Source: Euzebya rosea (GTDB lineage: Bacteria > Actinomycetota > Nitriliruptoria > Euzebyales > Euzebyaceae). Taken from it: a DNA stretch of 64,000 nt. Shown here piece by piece: positions 1 to 9,311 of this stretch. The stretch lies in the NCBI RefSeq assembly GCF_003073135.1, contig NZ_PGDQ01000001.1, positions 62,001-126,000 of the forward strand, given 5' to 3'. Position 1 is the stretch's first letter; each line of letters starts with the position of its first letter. The notes below the pieces were generated by a model. The model was not told where the DNA came from. It did no database searches and was given only the letters and a program-made list of their open reading frames with translations. A program made the position numbers and the translations under genes.

Positions 1-4
1 CGAG

Positions 5-835
5 GTGTGGCAATCCCGTGACCTGCTGCGGAACCTGATCTCCAAGGAGCTCAAGGTTCGTTACAAGGGGTCGGTCCTGGGATTCGCCTGGTCCCTGGTC
101 ACCCCGCTCCTCATGGCCGCCGTCTTCACGGTGGTCTTCGCCACGTTCCTGCGTGTCCCGTTCGGCAACGGCAACTTCACGGTGTTCTTCCTCGCCGGCT
201 ACCTGGTGTGGCAGTTCTTCCAGAACTCCGTCACCGCGTCGGCCGGCTCGATCATCGGCAACGGCCCGCTGATCTCCAAGGTCTACTTCCCGCGCGAGCT
301 GATCCCGTTCTCGCTGGTCATCTCCCAGGGCGTGCACCTGCTGCTCGCCCTGCTCGCCGTGACCCCGCTGATCCTGTACTACCGCGGCTTCCACCCGCAG
401 CTGCTGCCCGCGATCGTGGTGGCGCTGCTGCTGATCAGCCTGTTCACCGCGGGCGTCTCGATGTTGTTCGGTGCCCTGACGGTGAAGTTCCGCGACCTGC
501 TGGAGCTGCTGCAGGTCCTGATGATGACCTGGTTCTACCTGACGCCGGTCATCTACTCCATCGAGACCGTCCGGGGCCTGTCCAACGGCGAGCGGTGGGT
601 CGACGTGCTGCGGCTGAACCCGATGACCTGGTTCGCCGAGCTGTTCCACACCCTGCTGTACGGGATCGCGTTGCCCATCGACCCCGGCGACCCGACCGGT
701 GGCGTCCCGCACCCGCCGCCCACCATCCCCGACGCCGCAACGTGGCTGTGGTGCCTCGGCTGGGCCGTGTTCGCGTTCACGTTCGGCTACGTCGTGTTCC
801 GCCGTTCCGCGTCCAGCTTCGTGAAGGAGATCTAG
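5..835 (+). CDS. ABC-2 type polysaccharide/O-antigen exporter permease (Wzm/TagG-like), possibly 5'-truncated
   Basis: This is the membrane half of an ABC exporter that moves undecaprenyl-linked polysaccharide across the cytoplasmic membrane. The 276 residues open with the amphipathic stretch typical of the family (LISKELKVRYKGSVLGFAWS), followed by about six hydrophobic segments. The conserved region 'MMTWFYLTPVIYSIE' lies near the middle. The GTG at position 5 is only the first start inside the window. Relatives usually have several more N-terminal residues, so the true start may lie upstream of the window. The ATPase partner begins 4 nt downstream, which implies one operon with it and the following glycosyltransferase. 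The family is clear; the polymer exported is unknown. Confidence 0.88.
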   Translation: MWQSRDLLRNLISKELKVRYKGSVLGFAWSLVTPLLMAAVFTVVFATFLRVPFGNGNFTVFFLAGYLVWQFFQNSVTASAGSIIGNGPLISKVYFPRELIPFSLVISQGVHLLLALLAVTPLILYYRGFHPQLLPAIVVALLLISLFTAGVSMLFGALTVKFRDLLELLQVLMMTWFYLTPVIYSIETVRGLSNGERWVDVLRLNPMTWFAELFHTLLYGIALPIDPGDPTGGVPHPPPTIPDAATWLWCLGWAVFAFTFGYVVFRRSASSFVKEI

Positions 836-839
836 CCCG

Positions 840-2285
840 ATGGCACGCACCCCCGCCATCCGGGTGGACGGCCTGCACGAGATCTTCAGGATCTACGACG
901 AGGCACCCCCGGGCATCAAGGAGCGGCTGACCAGCTTCCGCCGCGCCCACTACAAGGAGTTCCACGCCCTCGACGGCGTCACGCTCGACATCATGCCGGG
1001 CGAGCGGGTCGGGCTGATCGGCCACAACGGCTCGGGCAAGTCCACCCTCCTCAAGTGCATGGCACGGATCCTGCCTGCCGACCGCGGGACCGTGGAGGTC
1101 AACGGCCGCATCGCCACCCTCCTCGAGCTGGGCGCCGGGTTCAGCCCCGAGCTGACCGGCCGCGAGAACATGTACCTCAACGGCTCCATCCTCGGGCTGT
1201 CCCGAGCCCAGGTGAACGAGAGCTTCGACCGCATCGTCGACTTCGCGGGGGTCCGCGACTTCATCGACACGCCGGTCAAGAACTACTCCTCGGGCATGTA
1301 CGTGCGCCTCGGCTTCGCGATCGCCGTGCACGTCGACCCCGACATCCTGCTGGTCGACGAGGTCCTCGCGGTGGGTGACCAGACCTTCCAGGAGCGGTCG
1401 CTGTCGCGCATGCAGGCGTTCGCCGACGCGGGCAAGACCGTCGTGCTGGTCAGCCATGACCTGGGCTCCATCGAGTCGTTGTGCGACCGGGTCATCCTGC
1501 TGGAGGCCGGGAAGGTCGTCTTCGACGGCCCGTCGGCGCAGGCCCTCGCGGAGTACCAGCGCCGGCTGGCCGCCGGCCACGGCGCCACCCTGGAGGTGCC
1601 CGACCTCCCCGAGCTGTCCCCGCACGCAAAGGACGGTGAGGAGCAGGACGACGAGGAGGCCATCGACCCGCTGACCCACGCCGTGACCATCGACGACGTG
1701 TCGCTGGAGGTCCTCGACGACACCACGATCACCGGTGACGGCGTCGACACCACCGCCCCGGTCGCCCGTCCCGGCAGCCGTGCCCGCCTCGTGGTCACGG
1801 CCACGCCGACCGAGCAGCTCGTCGGCGACGGGGGCCTGTACGTCCGCGTGGCTGTCCGTCGCCCCGACCTGAACACCACGCTGTACGAGTCCCGGACGTC
1901 CTATCGCGTGCAGTACGTCGCCCCGCCGCCGCCGGGGGCGTCGTTCACCGCCACCGTCCAGCTGTCGCTGAACGTGCTGTCGGGGACCTACCTGTTCGAT
2001 GTCGAGATCGGCAACGCCGAGACGGAAGCGGTGCACGCCGTGGCCGACAGCGCCGCGCGGGTCGTCGTGCACGGCGACCCGTGGGACGTCGGCATCGCGC
2101 CGCTCGACATGCGCTTCGACCTCGACAACCCCGAGGGTGTCTGGCCACCGGACAGCGAACCCCCGGCGATCGCCGAGGGGGGCCCACGACAGCATCCCAG
2201 CCCGCTGTGGCAACCCGGCCAGGACGCACCCACCGCCCGTGTGGACGCACCCGCGTCACACCCGGCGGACGAGGCCGCTCGGTGA
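840..2285 (+). CDS. ABC exporter ATPase, Wzt-like, with C-terminal substrate-binding domain
   Basis: This is the nucleotide-binding partner of the upstream permease. Walker A (GHNGSGKST) is at residues 61-69, followed by the ELGAGFSPELTGRENMYLNG segment typical of Wzt/TagH ATPases, the signature YSSGM and Walker B (ILLVDEVLAVGD). The roughly 240-residue ABC domain is followed by a C-terminal extension of about 200 residues rich in beta-type sequence. This resembles the Wzt carbohydrate-binding domain that recognises the capped end of the polymer (family knowledge). An acidic linker (EEQDDEEAID) separates the two. The gene overlaps the next one by four bases (GTGA), indicating translational coupling. 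Confidence 0.92.
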   Translation: MARTPAIRVDGLHEIFRIYDEAPPGIKERLTSFRRAHYKEFHALDGVTLDIMPGERVGLIGHNGSGKSTLLKCMARILPADRGTVEVNGRIATLLELGAGFSPELTGRENMYLNGSILGLSRAQVNESFDRIVDFAGVRDFIDTPVKNYSSGMYVRLGFAIAVHVDPDILLVDEVLAVGDQTFQERSLSRMQAFADAGKTVVLVSHDLGSIESLCDRVILLEAGKVVFDGPSAQALAEYQRRLAAGHGATLEVPDLPELSPHAKDGEEQDDEEAIDPLTHAVTIDDVSLEVLDDTTITGDGVDTTAPVARPGSRARLVVTATPTEQLVGDGGLYVRVAVRRPDLNTTLYESRTSYRVQYVAPPPPGASFTATVQLSLNVLSGTYLFDVEIGNAETEAVHAVADSAARVVVHGDPWDVGIAPLDMRFDLDNPEGVWPPDSEPPAIAEGGPRQHPSPLWQPGQDAPTARVDAPASHPADEAAR

Positions 2286-3331
2286 AGGTGACCGCCTGCG
2301 TGGTGTCCTACAACACTGCCGAGCACCTGCCCGGTGCGCTGGAGGGGCTGCTGGCCCAGACCCATCCGGACCTGCACATCGTCGTCGTCGACAACGACTC
2401 CCACGACGGCTCGGCCGACGTGGCGCGCCGCTACGGCGACGTCGAGGTCATCGCCAACCGCACCAACAACGGGTTCGCCGGCGGCGCCAACCAGGGGATC
2501 GCGAAGGCCACCGACGGGGCGTTCTTCGTCCTCAACCCCGACGTGCGCCTCGCGCCCGACCACATCGCCAACGCCGTCGCCGCCATGGAGGCCGACGACC
2601 GGATCGCGGCGGTCCAGGGCCGCCTGTGGCGGATGAGCGAGGCCGACCACTCCCAGCCCGCGATGATCGACGGCCATCGGATGATCGACACGACGGGCCA
2701 CACCGCGCACACCAACCGGGTGTTCCGCAACCGAGGCGGCGGCGAACCCGACGACGGGCGCTACGACGAACCCGCCGACATCTTCGGCATCTCCGGCTGC
2801 GCGGGCCTGTACCGCCTCGACGCGCTGCACGACGTGGCCGTCGACGGCGAGGTCTACGACGAGGACCTGTTCGCCTTCTTCGAGGACGTTGACCTGGACT
2901 GGCGGCTGAAGGCCCGGGGTTGGCGGACCCGATACACCCCCGACGCGACCGGGCTGCACGAACGCGGCGGCCAGTTCGCCCGGCGGTCCCGCTTCGTCGA
3001 ACGGCTCAGCTACCGCAACTGGTTCCTCGTCGTGCTCAAGAACGACGACCCCGTGTCGTTGCTGCGCCAGGGCCACCTGTTCGCCGCCACCACCTGGCTG
3101 CGCACCGTCGACATCGCCGTGACGGTGCCCTCGGCCTTCGCGCTTGCCGTCGCTGACGACGTCCGGATGGCGCCGGCGTTCCTCCGCAAGCGCGCGGCGA
3201 TCGACGCCCGTCGCACCGTCGACAACGGTGACATCGTCGCCGAGTGGTTCGGCGACTTCGACTACCGCGCCTGGTTCGCCGAACGGTTCGGCAGGTCCAC
3301 GCTCGGTCGTCGGCTGCACACCACCAGCTAG
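2282..3331 (+). CDS. Family 2 glycosyltransferase (rhamnosyltransferase/WbbL type)
   Basis: This cytoplasmic GT2 enzyme of 349 residues probably adds a sugar to the polymer exported by the preceding ABC pair. It shows the GT-A fold start (VTACVVSYNTAEHLPGALEGLL), the nucleotide-binding VVDNDSHDGS motif, LNPDVRL as the metal-binding region and FFEDVDLDWRLKARG as the catalytic/acceptor motif, as in rhamnosyltransferases of the WbbL group. The GTG start was chosen because it overlaps the stop of the ATPase gene as GTGA. The open frame continues further upstream, but only inside that gene. Sugar specificity cannot be read from the sequence. Confidence 0.88.
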   Translation: MKVTACVVSYNTAEHLPGALEGLLAQTHPDLHIVVVDNDSHDGSADVARRYGDVEVIANRTNNGFAGGANQGIAKATDGAFFVLNPDVRLAPDHIANAVAAMEADDRIAAVQGRLWRMSEADHSQPAMIDGHRMIDTTGHTAHTNRVFRNRGGGEPDDGRYDEPADIFGISGCAGLYRLDALHDVAVDGEVYDEDLFAFFEDVDLDWRLKARGWRTRYTPDATGLHERGGQFARRSRFVERLSYRNWFLVVLKNDDPVSLLRQGHLFAATTWLRTVDIAVTVPSAFALAVADDVRMAPAFLRKRAAIDARRTVDNGDIVAEWFGDFDYRAWFAERFGRSTLGRRLHTTS

Positions 3332-3341
3332 GTCAGCGCAC

Positions 3342-3357
3342 GCCCCTCTCGTGGGGC
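3342..3357 (+). terminator. Short GC hairpin after the exporter operon
   Basis: GCCCC (3342-3346) pairs with GGGGC (3353-3357) across a 6-nt loop, 10 nt after the glycosyltransferase stop codon. There is no U-tract, so this is a weak terminator candidate. Confidence 0.3.
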
Positions 3358-3402
3358 TGGGCGGACGGGCTGGGCCTGCACCGATCGGCGTGTCGGCCCG
3401 CC

Positions 3403-3408
3403 TACTAT
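3403..3408 (+). promoter_or_regulatory. -10 box (TACTAT) for the giant coiled-coil gene
   Basis: TACTAT lies 33 nt before the ATG at 3442. It is followed by a leader with the Shine-Dalgarno sequence AGGGAG (3429-3434). No good -35 box is visible. The box supports the 3442 start and transcription separate from the exporter operon. Confidence 0.45.
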
Positions 3409-3441
3409 CGCCAGAACTCCAACCCTCCAGGGAGCCTCGTC

Positions 3442-6400
3442 ATGAGCGATATCGAGTTCCGGGTCGACAAGGCCTTCTCCAGCGCTGTGGAGCAGCAGCT
3501 GGACGAACAGCGTGAGATCCGTCGGCTGGTCTCCCGCGTCGACGAGAGCCTGATCGCGCTGTCCGACGGCATGGTCGACCTCTCGGGACAGCTGTCGGCG
3601 GCCACCGACCGGCCCGACCGACCGGCGGTCACCCCGGAGGACCTGGAGCAGGCACGCCAGGAGCTGGCCGACCACATCACCCGGGTCTCCGACCGCATCG
3701 GTGACGTCAGCCGCCAGCTGTCGGAACGTCGCGACGACGGCGAGCTGGCGTCCACGCTGTCGGCGACCCGGGCGGACCTGCTGGAGGCCATGGCGCGGCT
3801 GGAGCGGCAGTCCGCGCCCGTCGCCGAGGCCGTCGACGAGAGCCGCCGCGAGGTCGTCGCCGCGCTTCGTCGCATCTCCGACGTGGTCGACGCCAACCGC
3901 GACGAGGCCTGGGTCGAGGCGGTCGGCCGCCTCGACGACGTCATCGCCCAGCTCCGGACACAGACCGCCGACGACCGGGCGGCCACCGAGCAGTCCGTCG
4001 AGGCACTCCGTGCCCGCGCCGAGGACGCGCTGGCCGCGATGGAGGCTGCCGCCGAAGGGCGACTGGCCGACGCCGCCGAACGGGCGGCTGACCGACTCGT
4101 CGAGGTCGCCGAGGAGTCCGGCGACCGCAGCGCGGCGTCCGCGCAGCAGGCTGCCGAGGCCGCGGAACGGGCCGCTGCCGAGGCGACGAGCGCCACGGAA
4201 CGGGCGGCCGACGCGGCCACCACCGCCACCGAGCGGGCGACCTCGGAGGCCGTGGCGTCCGCCACCGCAGCCGCCGACCGTGCTGCCGAGGCTGCAGCGC
4301 AGGCCACCGAGGCCGCAGCCCGGGCAGCGATCGAGGCCAGCGAGTCGGCGTCGGCGTCGGCCGAACGGGCCGCCAGCGCTGCCGCCGATGGCATGGCCGT
4401 CCTGGCCCGCGACCTGACCGACCGCAGCGGCGAGACGGTGGAGGAGGTGCGCGAGATCCACCGGGTGATCGACCTCACCGCCAAGGACATCGCCGAACGG
4501 CACGCCGACGTCGCCGATCGACTGGCCGAGGTCGCCCAGGTCGCCAGCACGCTGCCACCGGAGCTGCGGGGCACGCTCGACGACATCGCCGGTCGGTTGA
4601 CCGGCCTGGTCGAGCAGCAGCGCGACGACACCGCAGCGGCGGTCGAGCGGATCGCCGCGGGTCGAGGGGCCACCCCGGACGAGGTTCGTGCCCTCGTCGA
4701 GGACCTGATGGCAACCATGGACCGGACCGTGACCCTCCGGTTCGCTGACCTCATCGACTCCAACGCCGATGCGACCGACGCCATGCGTCGGGCTGCCACG
4801 CGGCTGGAGGACATCGCCGGGTCCAGCGCCGCCAGGCTGGAGGACGTCAGCACCACCAGCGCCGAACGGCTGCACGAGCTTGTCGACGCCGTTGCCGAGC
4901 GCACCGAGGCCACGACCTCCCGCAGCGTCGACCTGGTTCGCGAGGCCACCGAGGCCAGCACCCTGCGTACCGAAGCCGCGATCGAGCAAGCCGTGTCCGC
5001 CCTGCTGGACGCCCAGACCACCGGCTCCCGCGAGATGCGGACGGCAGCCGAGGTCCTGACCGCGTCCGCCCGGACCCTGGAGCCGACGGTCGGTGCGGCG
5101 CTGGAGGACCTGCGTTCCGCCCTGCTCGCCCGGACCGACGGGGACCGCGAGCAGGTCGAGGAGGCGATCGCGGCCCTCGCCGAGGCCTCCGCGGCCGCTC
5201 GCGACGGGGTGCTGAGCGCCGTCGGGCGGGCCACCGCCCGGCTGGCAGAAGCGCAGGCGGAGGGAATCGGCCAGCTGTCCGCCGTCACCGACGACCTCGG
5301 CCGGCTGCCCGAGGCGATCACCCCACCGGTGCTGGCGGCGGTCGAGCAGATGCAGGCGGGCGTCCGTGCCGCCATGCAGGAGCTGACCACCGCCACCGCC
5401 GAGGCCACCCGCTCGGCCCGCACCGACCTCGAGGGCGGCGTCGCCTCGCTGCACGAGCTCCTCGAGCAGCGCATCACCGAGGCCGGCGGCGATGTTGCCA
5501 CCTCCTGGAGTCGGCTGGTCACCGCGCAGTCCGAGAGCGCGAGCCACCTCGAAGGTGCCGCGTCGAGCCTGCAGCAGGTCGCCGACCAGCTCGAGCCCGG
5601 GGTCCGCGCCGCGCTCGACGACGTCAAGACCACCCTGCTGGCGGCGTCCGCCGCCGATCGTGACCGCACCGACCGCTCGCTCGGCATGCTGACCGAGGCG
5701 TCGGAGCACGCGGCAGGCCGGGTCCACGAAGCCGTCGAGGGTGTCGCCGGCTCTCTGCGGGACGCGGCCGACGATGCCGCGACCCGCTTGCTCGGGGCAC
5801 AGACCGAGGGGCTGGACGCGCTGCAGACGGCGGTGCAGGAGCTGCGCGGCGTCAGCAGCCAGATCCCCGGCGTGATGGGCGAGACCCGGGCAGGACTCCT
5901 CGACGCCCTGTCCGAGGCCCGCGCGGAGATCGACGCGCTGCTGTCCCGGGCCGACGAGACGGCCGAGCGGCGGGTCGCCGCGCTGTTCAGCCAGGCGTCC
6001 GACGCGATGGCGGAGCAGCTGGAGGCGCACGAGCGTGCGCTGTCGGCCCGCGCCACCGAGGTCATCGACGCCACCGCCGGTGTCGTCCCCGGTGTGGAGG
6101 CGCTCGTGGAGCGCCTGCAGGCCGAGGTCACCGCGGTGGCCACGACGGTCCTCGGCGACCTGCAGGCACCCCTGGCAGAGGCCGGGCGCGTCGCCGATGC
6201 GATGGAGCCGGCGCTCGCCCGGCTCGTGGCGGAGTTCCGCGAGGCGCTGACCGCCGAGGCCGAGCAGCACCTCGTCCGGGGCGAGCAGGCCAGCGCCACC
6301 ATGGCCACGACTGCCGGCACGCTCAGCGAGGCCGTCGAGGCCGTCCGCAGCGACCTCAACGACCAGCTGGAGACGACCAGGGCCGTCGTGGTCGAGAGCG

Positions 6401-9102
6401 CGTCGACCTACCGGGTCGCCCAGGAACGGGGGGCCGAGGAGCTCCGCGCCGCCGCCGCGGCCATCGGTGAGGTCACCGAACGCCTCCAGCCCGAGGTCGC
6501 CGCAATCGTGGAGGACCTGCGCGGGACCCTCCTGCGCGAGGCCGCCGCCGAGCGCACCCGGGCCGATGCCGGCCTCGGCCTCCTGCGCGAGAGCATCGCC
6601 AGCACCATCGGGTCGCTCCAGGAGGAGCTCGCCGAGACCCGCATGTCGGCCTCCGGTGCCGCAACCGAGCTGGGCGAGGCAACTGCCCGGGCCCGGACGG
6701 CCATCGACGAGGGCCTCGTCGGCGTCCGGGAGTCGTTGGCCGCAGAGATGGAAGGCCACCTCGCCGCCCTGTCGGACCGGCTGGCGGCAGCCGGGACCGA
6801 CACCGCGGCGCAGACCGCGGCGCTGCAGGACACCGCCGACCGCATGGTCAACGGCGTGGACGAGGCCCTCGCCGGTTTCGCGAAGGCCATGCAGACGTCG
6901 CTGGACCGCACCCAGCAGCGCATGGCCGAGCTGCACGGGCAGACCACCGCCGTGGCCGAGTCCCTGGCCGAACGGATGGAGGGCAGCGGTACCGCCGTCG
7001 CCGCGGAGCTCGCCAGCAGGGTCGACGACGCCACCGCCCGCGTGGACGAGGCCAGCATCCGCGCCGACCGGGCCGCGCAGGCCAGCAGCAAGGCCAGCGA
7101 GGACCTGGTGACCATCGGTGCCGAGGTGGTCAGCGCGGTGCAGTCCGCAGCCGGGGACGTGACGGCCCGGCTCGGCGCGTCCGGCGACAGCTTCGGCAGC
7201 GCCGTGGACGGCCTGCAGGCGCTCGTCGACGCACTGACCGGCGAGGTCCGCACGCAGGTCCAGCAGCTCGGCGACGCGGTCGAGACCACCGCGACCACCA
7301 GCACCGGGGCGGCCGAGGCCGTCGTGGCCCAGCTGTCCAGCAGCGAGGTGACGGTCAGGGAACAGCTCGCCCAGCTGCAGGACCTGCTCGGCCGGGTCCC
7401 TGCCGCCGTCGAGCAGTCGTTGGAACGCGTCACCGAGACCCTCGCATCCCAGGGGTCCACGCTGGAGACACGCGTCGAGCACCTGGCCGCGCGCGACCAG
7501 GAGACCGTCGACCGGGTCGACGCGCTGGTCCAGGACGTCACCAGCCGGCTGACCGAGGAGTTCGGGTCTGCGCGGGACGCCATCCGCGAGACGGCGGCCC
7601 GCGAGACCGAGCGGACGAGCACGACCGCCGCGGCGGTCGAGGCCCAGCTCGAGCGGCTCGTGGGCGAGGTGGGGGAGCAGGTCATGCAGCTCACCGAGCA
7701 CGTCCGCCAGCAGGTCACCGCGCGCAGCGACGGTGATCGCGCGCTCGAGGAGCGCCTCGAGGCCCTCGGCGGCCGCCTGACCACGCACATGGAGGTCCTG
7801 GAGTCCAGCATCGCCGAGCAGGCGACCCTGTCGTCGGAACGGCTCCAGCGCGAGGACGCACGGCTGGCCGAGCTGACCGAGCAGATCGAGGGCTCGCTGC
7901 GGTCCGTACCCGCCGATGTCGCCCGTTCCGTCCGCGAGATCGACTCCTTCGTCCGGGATCGCCTCGACGAGCAGCGTCGCCTCACCGGCGGCGGGTTCGC
8001 CGAGGTCACCGCAGCGCTGGAGGTCATCCGGGCCGAGATCGCCGAGTCGGCCGGTGCCGGCGGCGACAGCCCGACGGCGCTGTTCGACAGCGACCAGTCG
8101 CCCATCGCGGCGCTGATCGCCGGGATGGAGAAGCGGCTGCTCAAGGCCATGCGCGAGTCGACCCCTCGGGCAGTCGACCCAGCCGTGTCGGAGGCGTCGG
8201 TGGAGGAGGCGATCACCCGGGTCGCCACCGCCGCGGAAGCGCGGGTGGACGCCGTCCTCCGTCGGTTGAACGGGGTCGTGGCCAAGCTCGACGAGGTCGA
8301 GGTCGGCGCCGGCAGCGGTGCGCTGGACCCGACCATCGTGGAGGAGCTGCGACAGGCCGTCGCTGCGGACACCGGTTCGGTGCTCGAGGCGGTGTCCTCG
8401 CGTGCGGAGGAGGTCCTCGACGGCGTGGCGTCCCGGGCAGAGGGGGTACTCGGCAAGCTCGACCGGGCCGAGTCGGCCCTGCGGTCGTCGCTGACGGAGG
8501 CCTTCCAGCACGTCCAGCTGGACGGCCTGGGTCGGCTCGACGAAGCCACCTCGCGCCTCATCGCCCTCGGCCCGCGGCTGGAGCGACAGACCAACGGCCG
8601 GCTCGACGAGGTCGTCGACCGCGTCGTGGCTGCAGTCGCCGACGTCGGTGAGGCCCTGGGCAGGGTCGAGCAGGTCGACCGACGCATCGGCGAGACCGTC
8701 CGACGTGCCCTCGAGGACGCCAGGAAGGCCGCAGCCGACACGGTCGTGCCGACCGTGGCGGCCGACGCGGACCCGGCGCTCGCCCGCGCCGTCACCGATG
8801 CGATGCACCAGCTGCGGGGGCGCATCGACGCGCTGCAGGCCAGCGTGCTCGAGCAGGCCGAGTCCATGTCCGGGACGCGGCGGCAGCGCGAGGCCGCGCT
8901 GGCCGCCCTGTCGGACCGCATGACGGAGCTGATGGAGCGAGTCGACCGGGTCGCGGGTCGTCCGGCCGCCGCGAACCCGGCGCCGATGGCGCCGCCCGCT
9001 GCCGGTACGGGCACCAACACGGTGTGTCCGGACTGCGGGTTCGTCGCACGGACGCCCCCCGGCCTCGCCGCGCACCGCCGCACCTGCACCGCCGGGGACT
9101 GA
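3442..9102 (+). CDS. Giant soluble coiled-coil protein with C-terminal CCHC zinc finger, function unknown
   Basis: This 1886-residue protein has no signal peptide or membrane segment, so it is probably cytoplasmic. Nearly all of it is Ala/Glu/Arg/Asp-rich heptad sequence predicted to form long coiled coils. Residues about 205-310 are especially Ala-rich ('AAERAA' patterns). A recurring helix motif of the form L/M-E/Q-P followed by an Ala-rich helix occurs at residues 546, 717, 921 and 1015. The last 25 residues form a compact C-X2-C-X12-H-X3-C motif (Cys1862, Cys1865, His1878, Cys1882), which should bind zinc. The ATG was chosen for its Shine-Dalgarno sequence (AGGGAG) and a TACTAT box upstream. 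A scaffold or cell-polarity role, as for long actinobacterial coiled-coil proteins such as Scy, is speculation. I recognise no close family. Confidence 0.85.
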   Translation: MSDIEFRVDKAFSSAVEQQLDEQREIRRLVSRVDESLIALSDGMVDLSGQLSAATDRPDRPAVTPEDLEQARQELADHITRVSDRIGDVSRQLSERRDDGELASTLSATRADLLEAMARLERQSAPVAEAVDESRREVVAALRRISDVVDANRDEAWVEAVGRLDDVIAQLRTQTADDRAATEQSVEALRARAEDALAAMEAAAEGRLADAAERAADRLVEVAEESGDRSAASAQQAAEAAERAAAEATSATERAADAATTATERATSEAVASATAAADRAAEAAAQATEAAARAAIEASESASASAERAASAAADGMAVLARDLTDRSGETVEEVREIHRVIDLTAKDIAERHADVADRLAEVAQVASTLPPELRGTLDDIAGRLTGLVEQQRDDTAAAVERIAAGRGATPDEVRALVEDLMATMDRTVTLRFADLIDSNADATDAMRRAATRLEDIAGSSAARLEDVSTTSAERLHELVDAVAERTEATTSRSVDLVREATEASTLRTEAAIEQAVSALLDAQTTGSREMRTAAEVLTASARTLEPTVGAALEDLRSALLARTDGDREQVEEAIAALAEASAAARDGVLSAVGRATARLAEAQAEGIGQLSAVTDDLGRLPEAITPPVLAAVEQMQAGVRAAMQELTTATAEATRSARTDLEGGVASLHELLEQRITEAGGDVATSWSRLVTAQSESASHLEGAASSLQQVADQLEPGVRAALDDVKTTLLAASAADRDRTDRSLGMLTEASEHAAGRVHEAVEGVAGSLRDAADDAATRLLGAQTEGLDALQTAVQELRGVSSQIPGVMGETRAGLLDALSEARAEIDALLSRADETAERRVAALFSQASDAMAEQLEAHERALSARATEVIDATAGVVPGVEALVERLQAEVTAVATTVLGDLQAPLAEAGRVADAMEPALARLVAEFREALTAEAEQHLVRGEQASATMATTAGTLSEAVEAVRSDLNDQLETTRAVVVESASTYRVAQERGAEELRAAAAAIGEVTERLQPEVAAIVEDLRGTLLREAAAERTRADAGLGLLRESIASTIGSLQEELAETRMSASGAATELGEATARARTAIDEGLVGVRESLAAEMEGHLAALSDRLAAAGTDTAAQTAALQDTADRMVNGVDEALAGFAKAMQTSLDRTQQRMAELHGQTTAVAESLAERMEGSGTAVAAELASRVDDATARVDEASIRADRAAQASSKASEDLVTIGAEVVSAVQSAAGDVTARLGASGDSFGSAVDGLQALVDALTGEVRTQVQQLGDAVETTATTSTGAAEAVVAQLSSSEVTVREQLAQLQDLLGRVPAAVEQSLERVTETLASQGSTLETRVEHLAARDQETVDRVDALVQDVTSRLTEEFGSARDAIRETAARETERTSTTAAAVEAQLERLVGEVGEQVMQLTEHVRQQVTARSDGDRALEERLEALGGRLTTHMEVLESSIAEQATLSSERLQREDARLAELTEQIEGSLRSVPADVARSVREIDSFVRDRLDEQRRLTGGGFAEVTAALEVIRAEIAESAGAGGDSPTALFDSDQSPIAALIAGMEKRLLKAMRESTPRAVDPAVSEASVEEAITRVATAAEARVDAVLRRLNGVVAKLDEVEVGAGSGALDPTIVEELRQAVAADTGSVLEAVSSRAEEVLDGVASRAEGVLGKLDRAESALRSSLTEAFQHVQLDGLGRLDEATSRLIALGPRLERQTNGRLDEVVDRVVAAVADVGEALGRVEQVDRRIGETVRRALEDARKAAADTVVPTVAADADPALARAVTDAMHQLRGRIDALQASVLEQAESMSGTRRQREAALAALSDRMTELMERVDRVAGRPAAANPAPMAPPAAGTGTNTVCPDCGFVARTPPGLAAHRRTCTAGD

Positions 9103-9113
9103 CCTCTCGGACC

Positions 9114-9162
9114 GCCGCCACGCCCCACGCCCACGACGTCTCCGTCGTCGGGCGCAGGCGGC
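9114..9162 (+). terminator. Long imperfect hairpin after the coiled-coil gene
   Basis: GCCGCC (9114-9119) pairs with GGCGGC (9157-9162), GCCC (9129-9132) with GGGC (9150-9153), and ACGACG (9133-9138) with CGTCGT (9143-9148) around a TCTC loop. GTTT follows. The hairpin begins 11 nt after the stop codon. Confidence 0.6.
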
Positions 9163-9218
9163 GTTTACCACACGAACCCGCCATCGGGGTTGACGTTCCG
9201 CGCCGTACCGGACAGACT

Positions 9219-9238
9219 TACACCCGTGTAGTTACACG
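9219..9238 (+). promoter_or_regulatory. Overlapping palindromes upstream of whiB2
   Basis: Three alternating half-sites, TACAC (9219), GTGTA (9226) and TACAC (9233), are spaced 7 bp apart. They form the palindromes TACAC-CC-GTGTA and CGTGTA-GT-TACACG. They lie about 75 bp before the whiB2 ATG and just downstream of a TTGACG hexamer (9190-9195). A regulator-binding site is likely; the identity of the protein is unknown. Confidence 0.4.
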
Positions 9239-9311
9239 TCCGTGGCTCTGCTGAACAACTGGTGGGTCGTGGGCGTGGTCCCCCGACCGGCGAAGGACGA
9301 AAGAGGCAGAC

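Noticed and set aside
3328-9171. A 1947-residue open frame on the minus strand opposite the coiled-coil gene
   Set aside because: It is open only because stop codons are rare in such G+C-rich, Ala/Glu-rich coding DNA. Its product is low-complexity Gly/Arg sequence with no motif or start signal.
9219-9238. BldD operator upstream of whiB2
   Set aside because: The palindromes fail several fixed positions of the BldD consensus.
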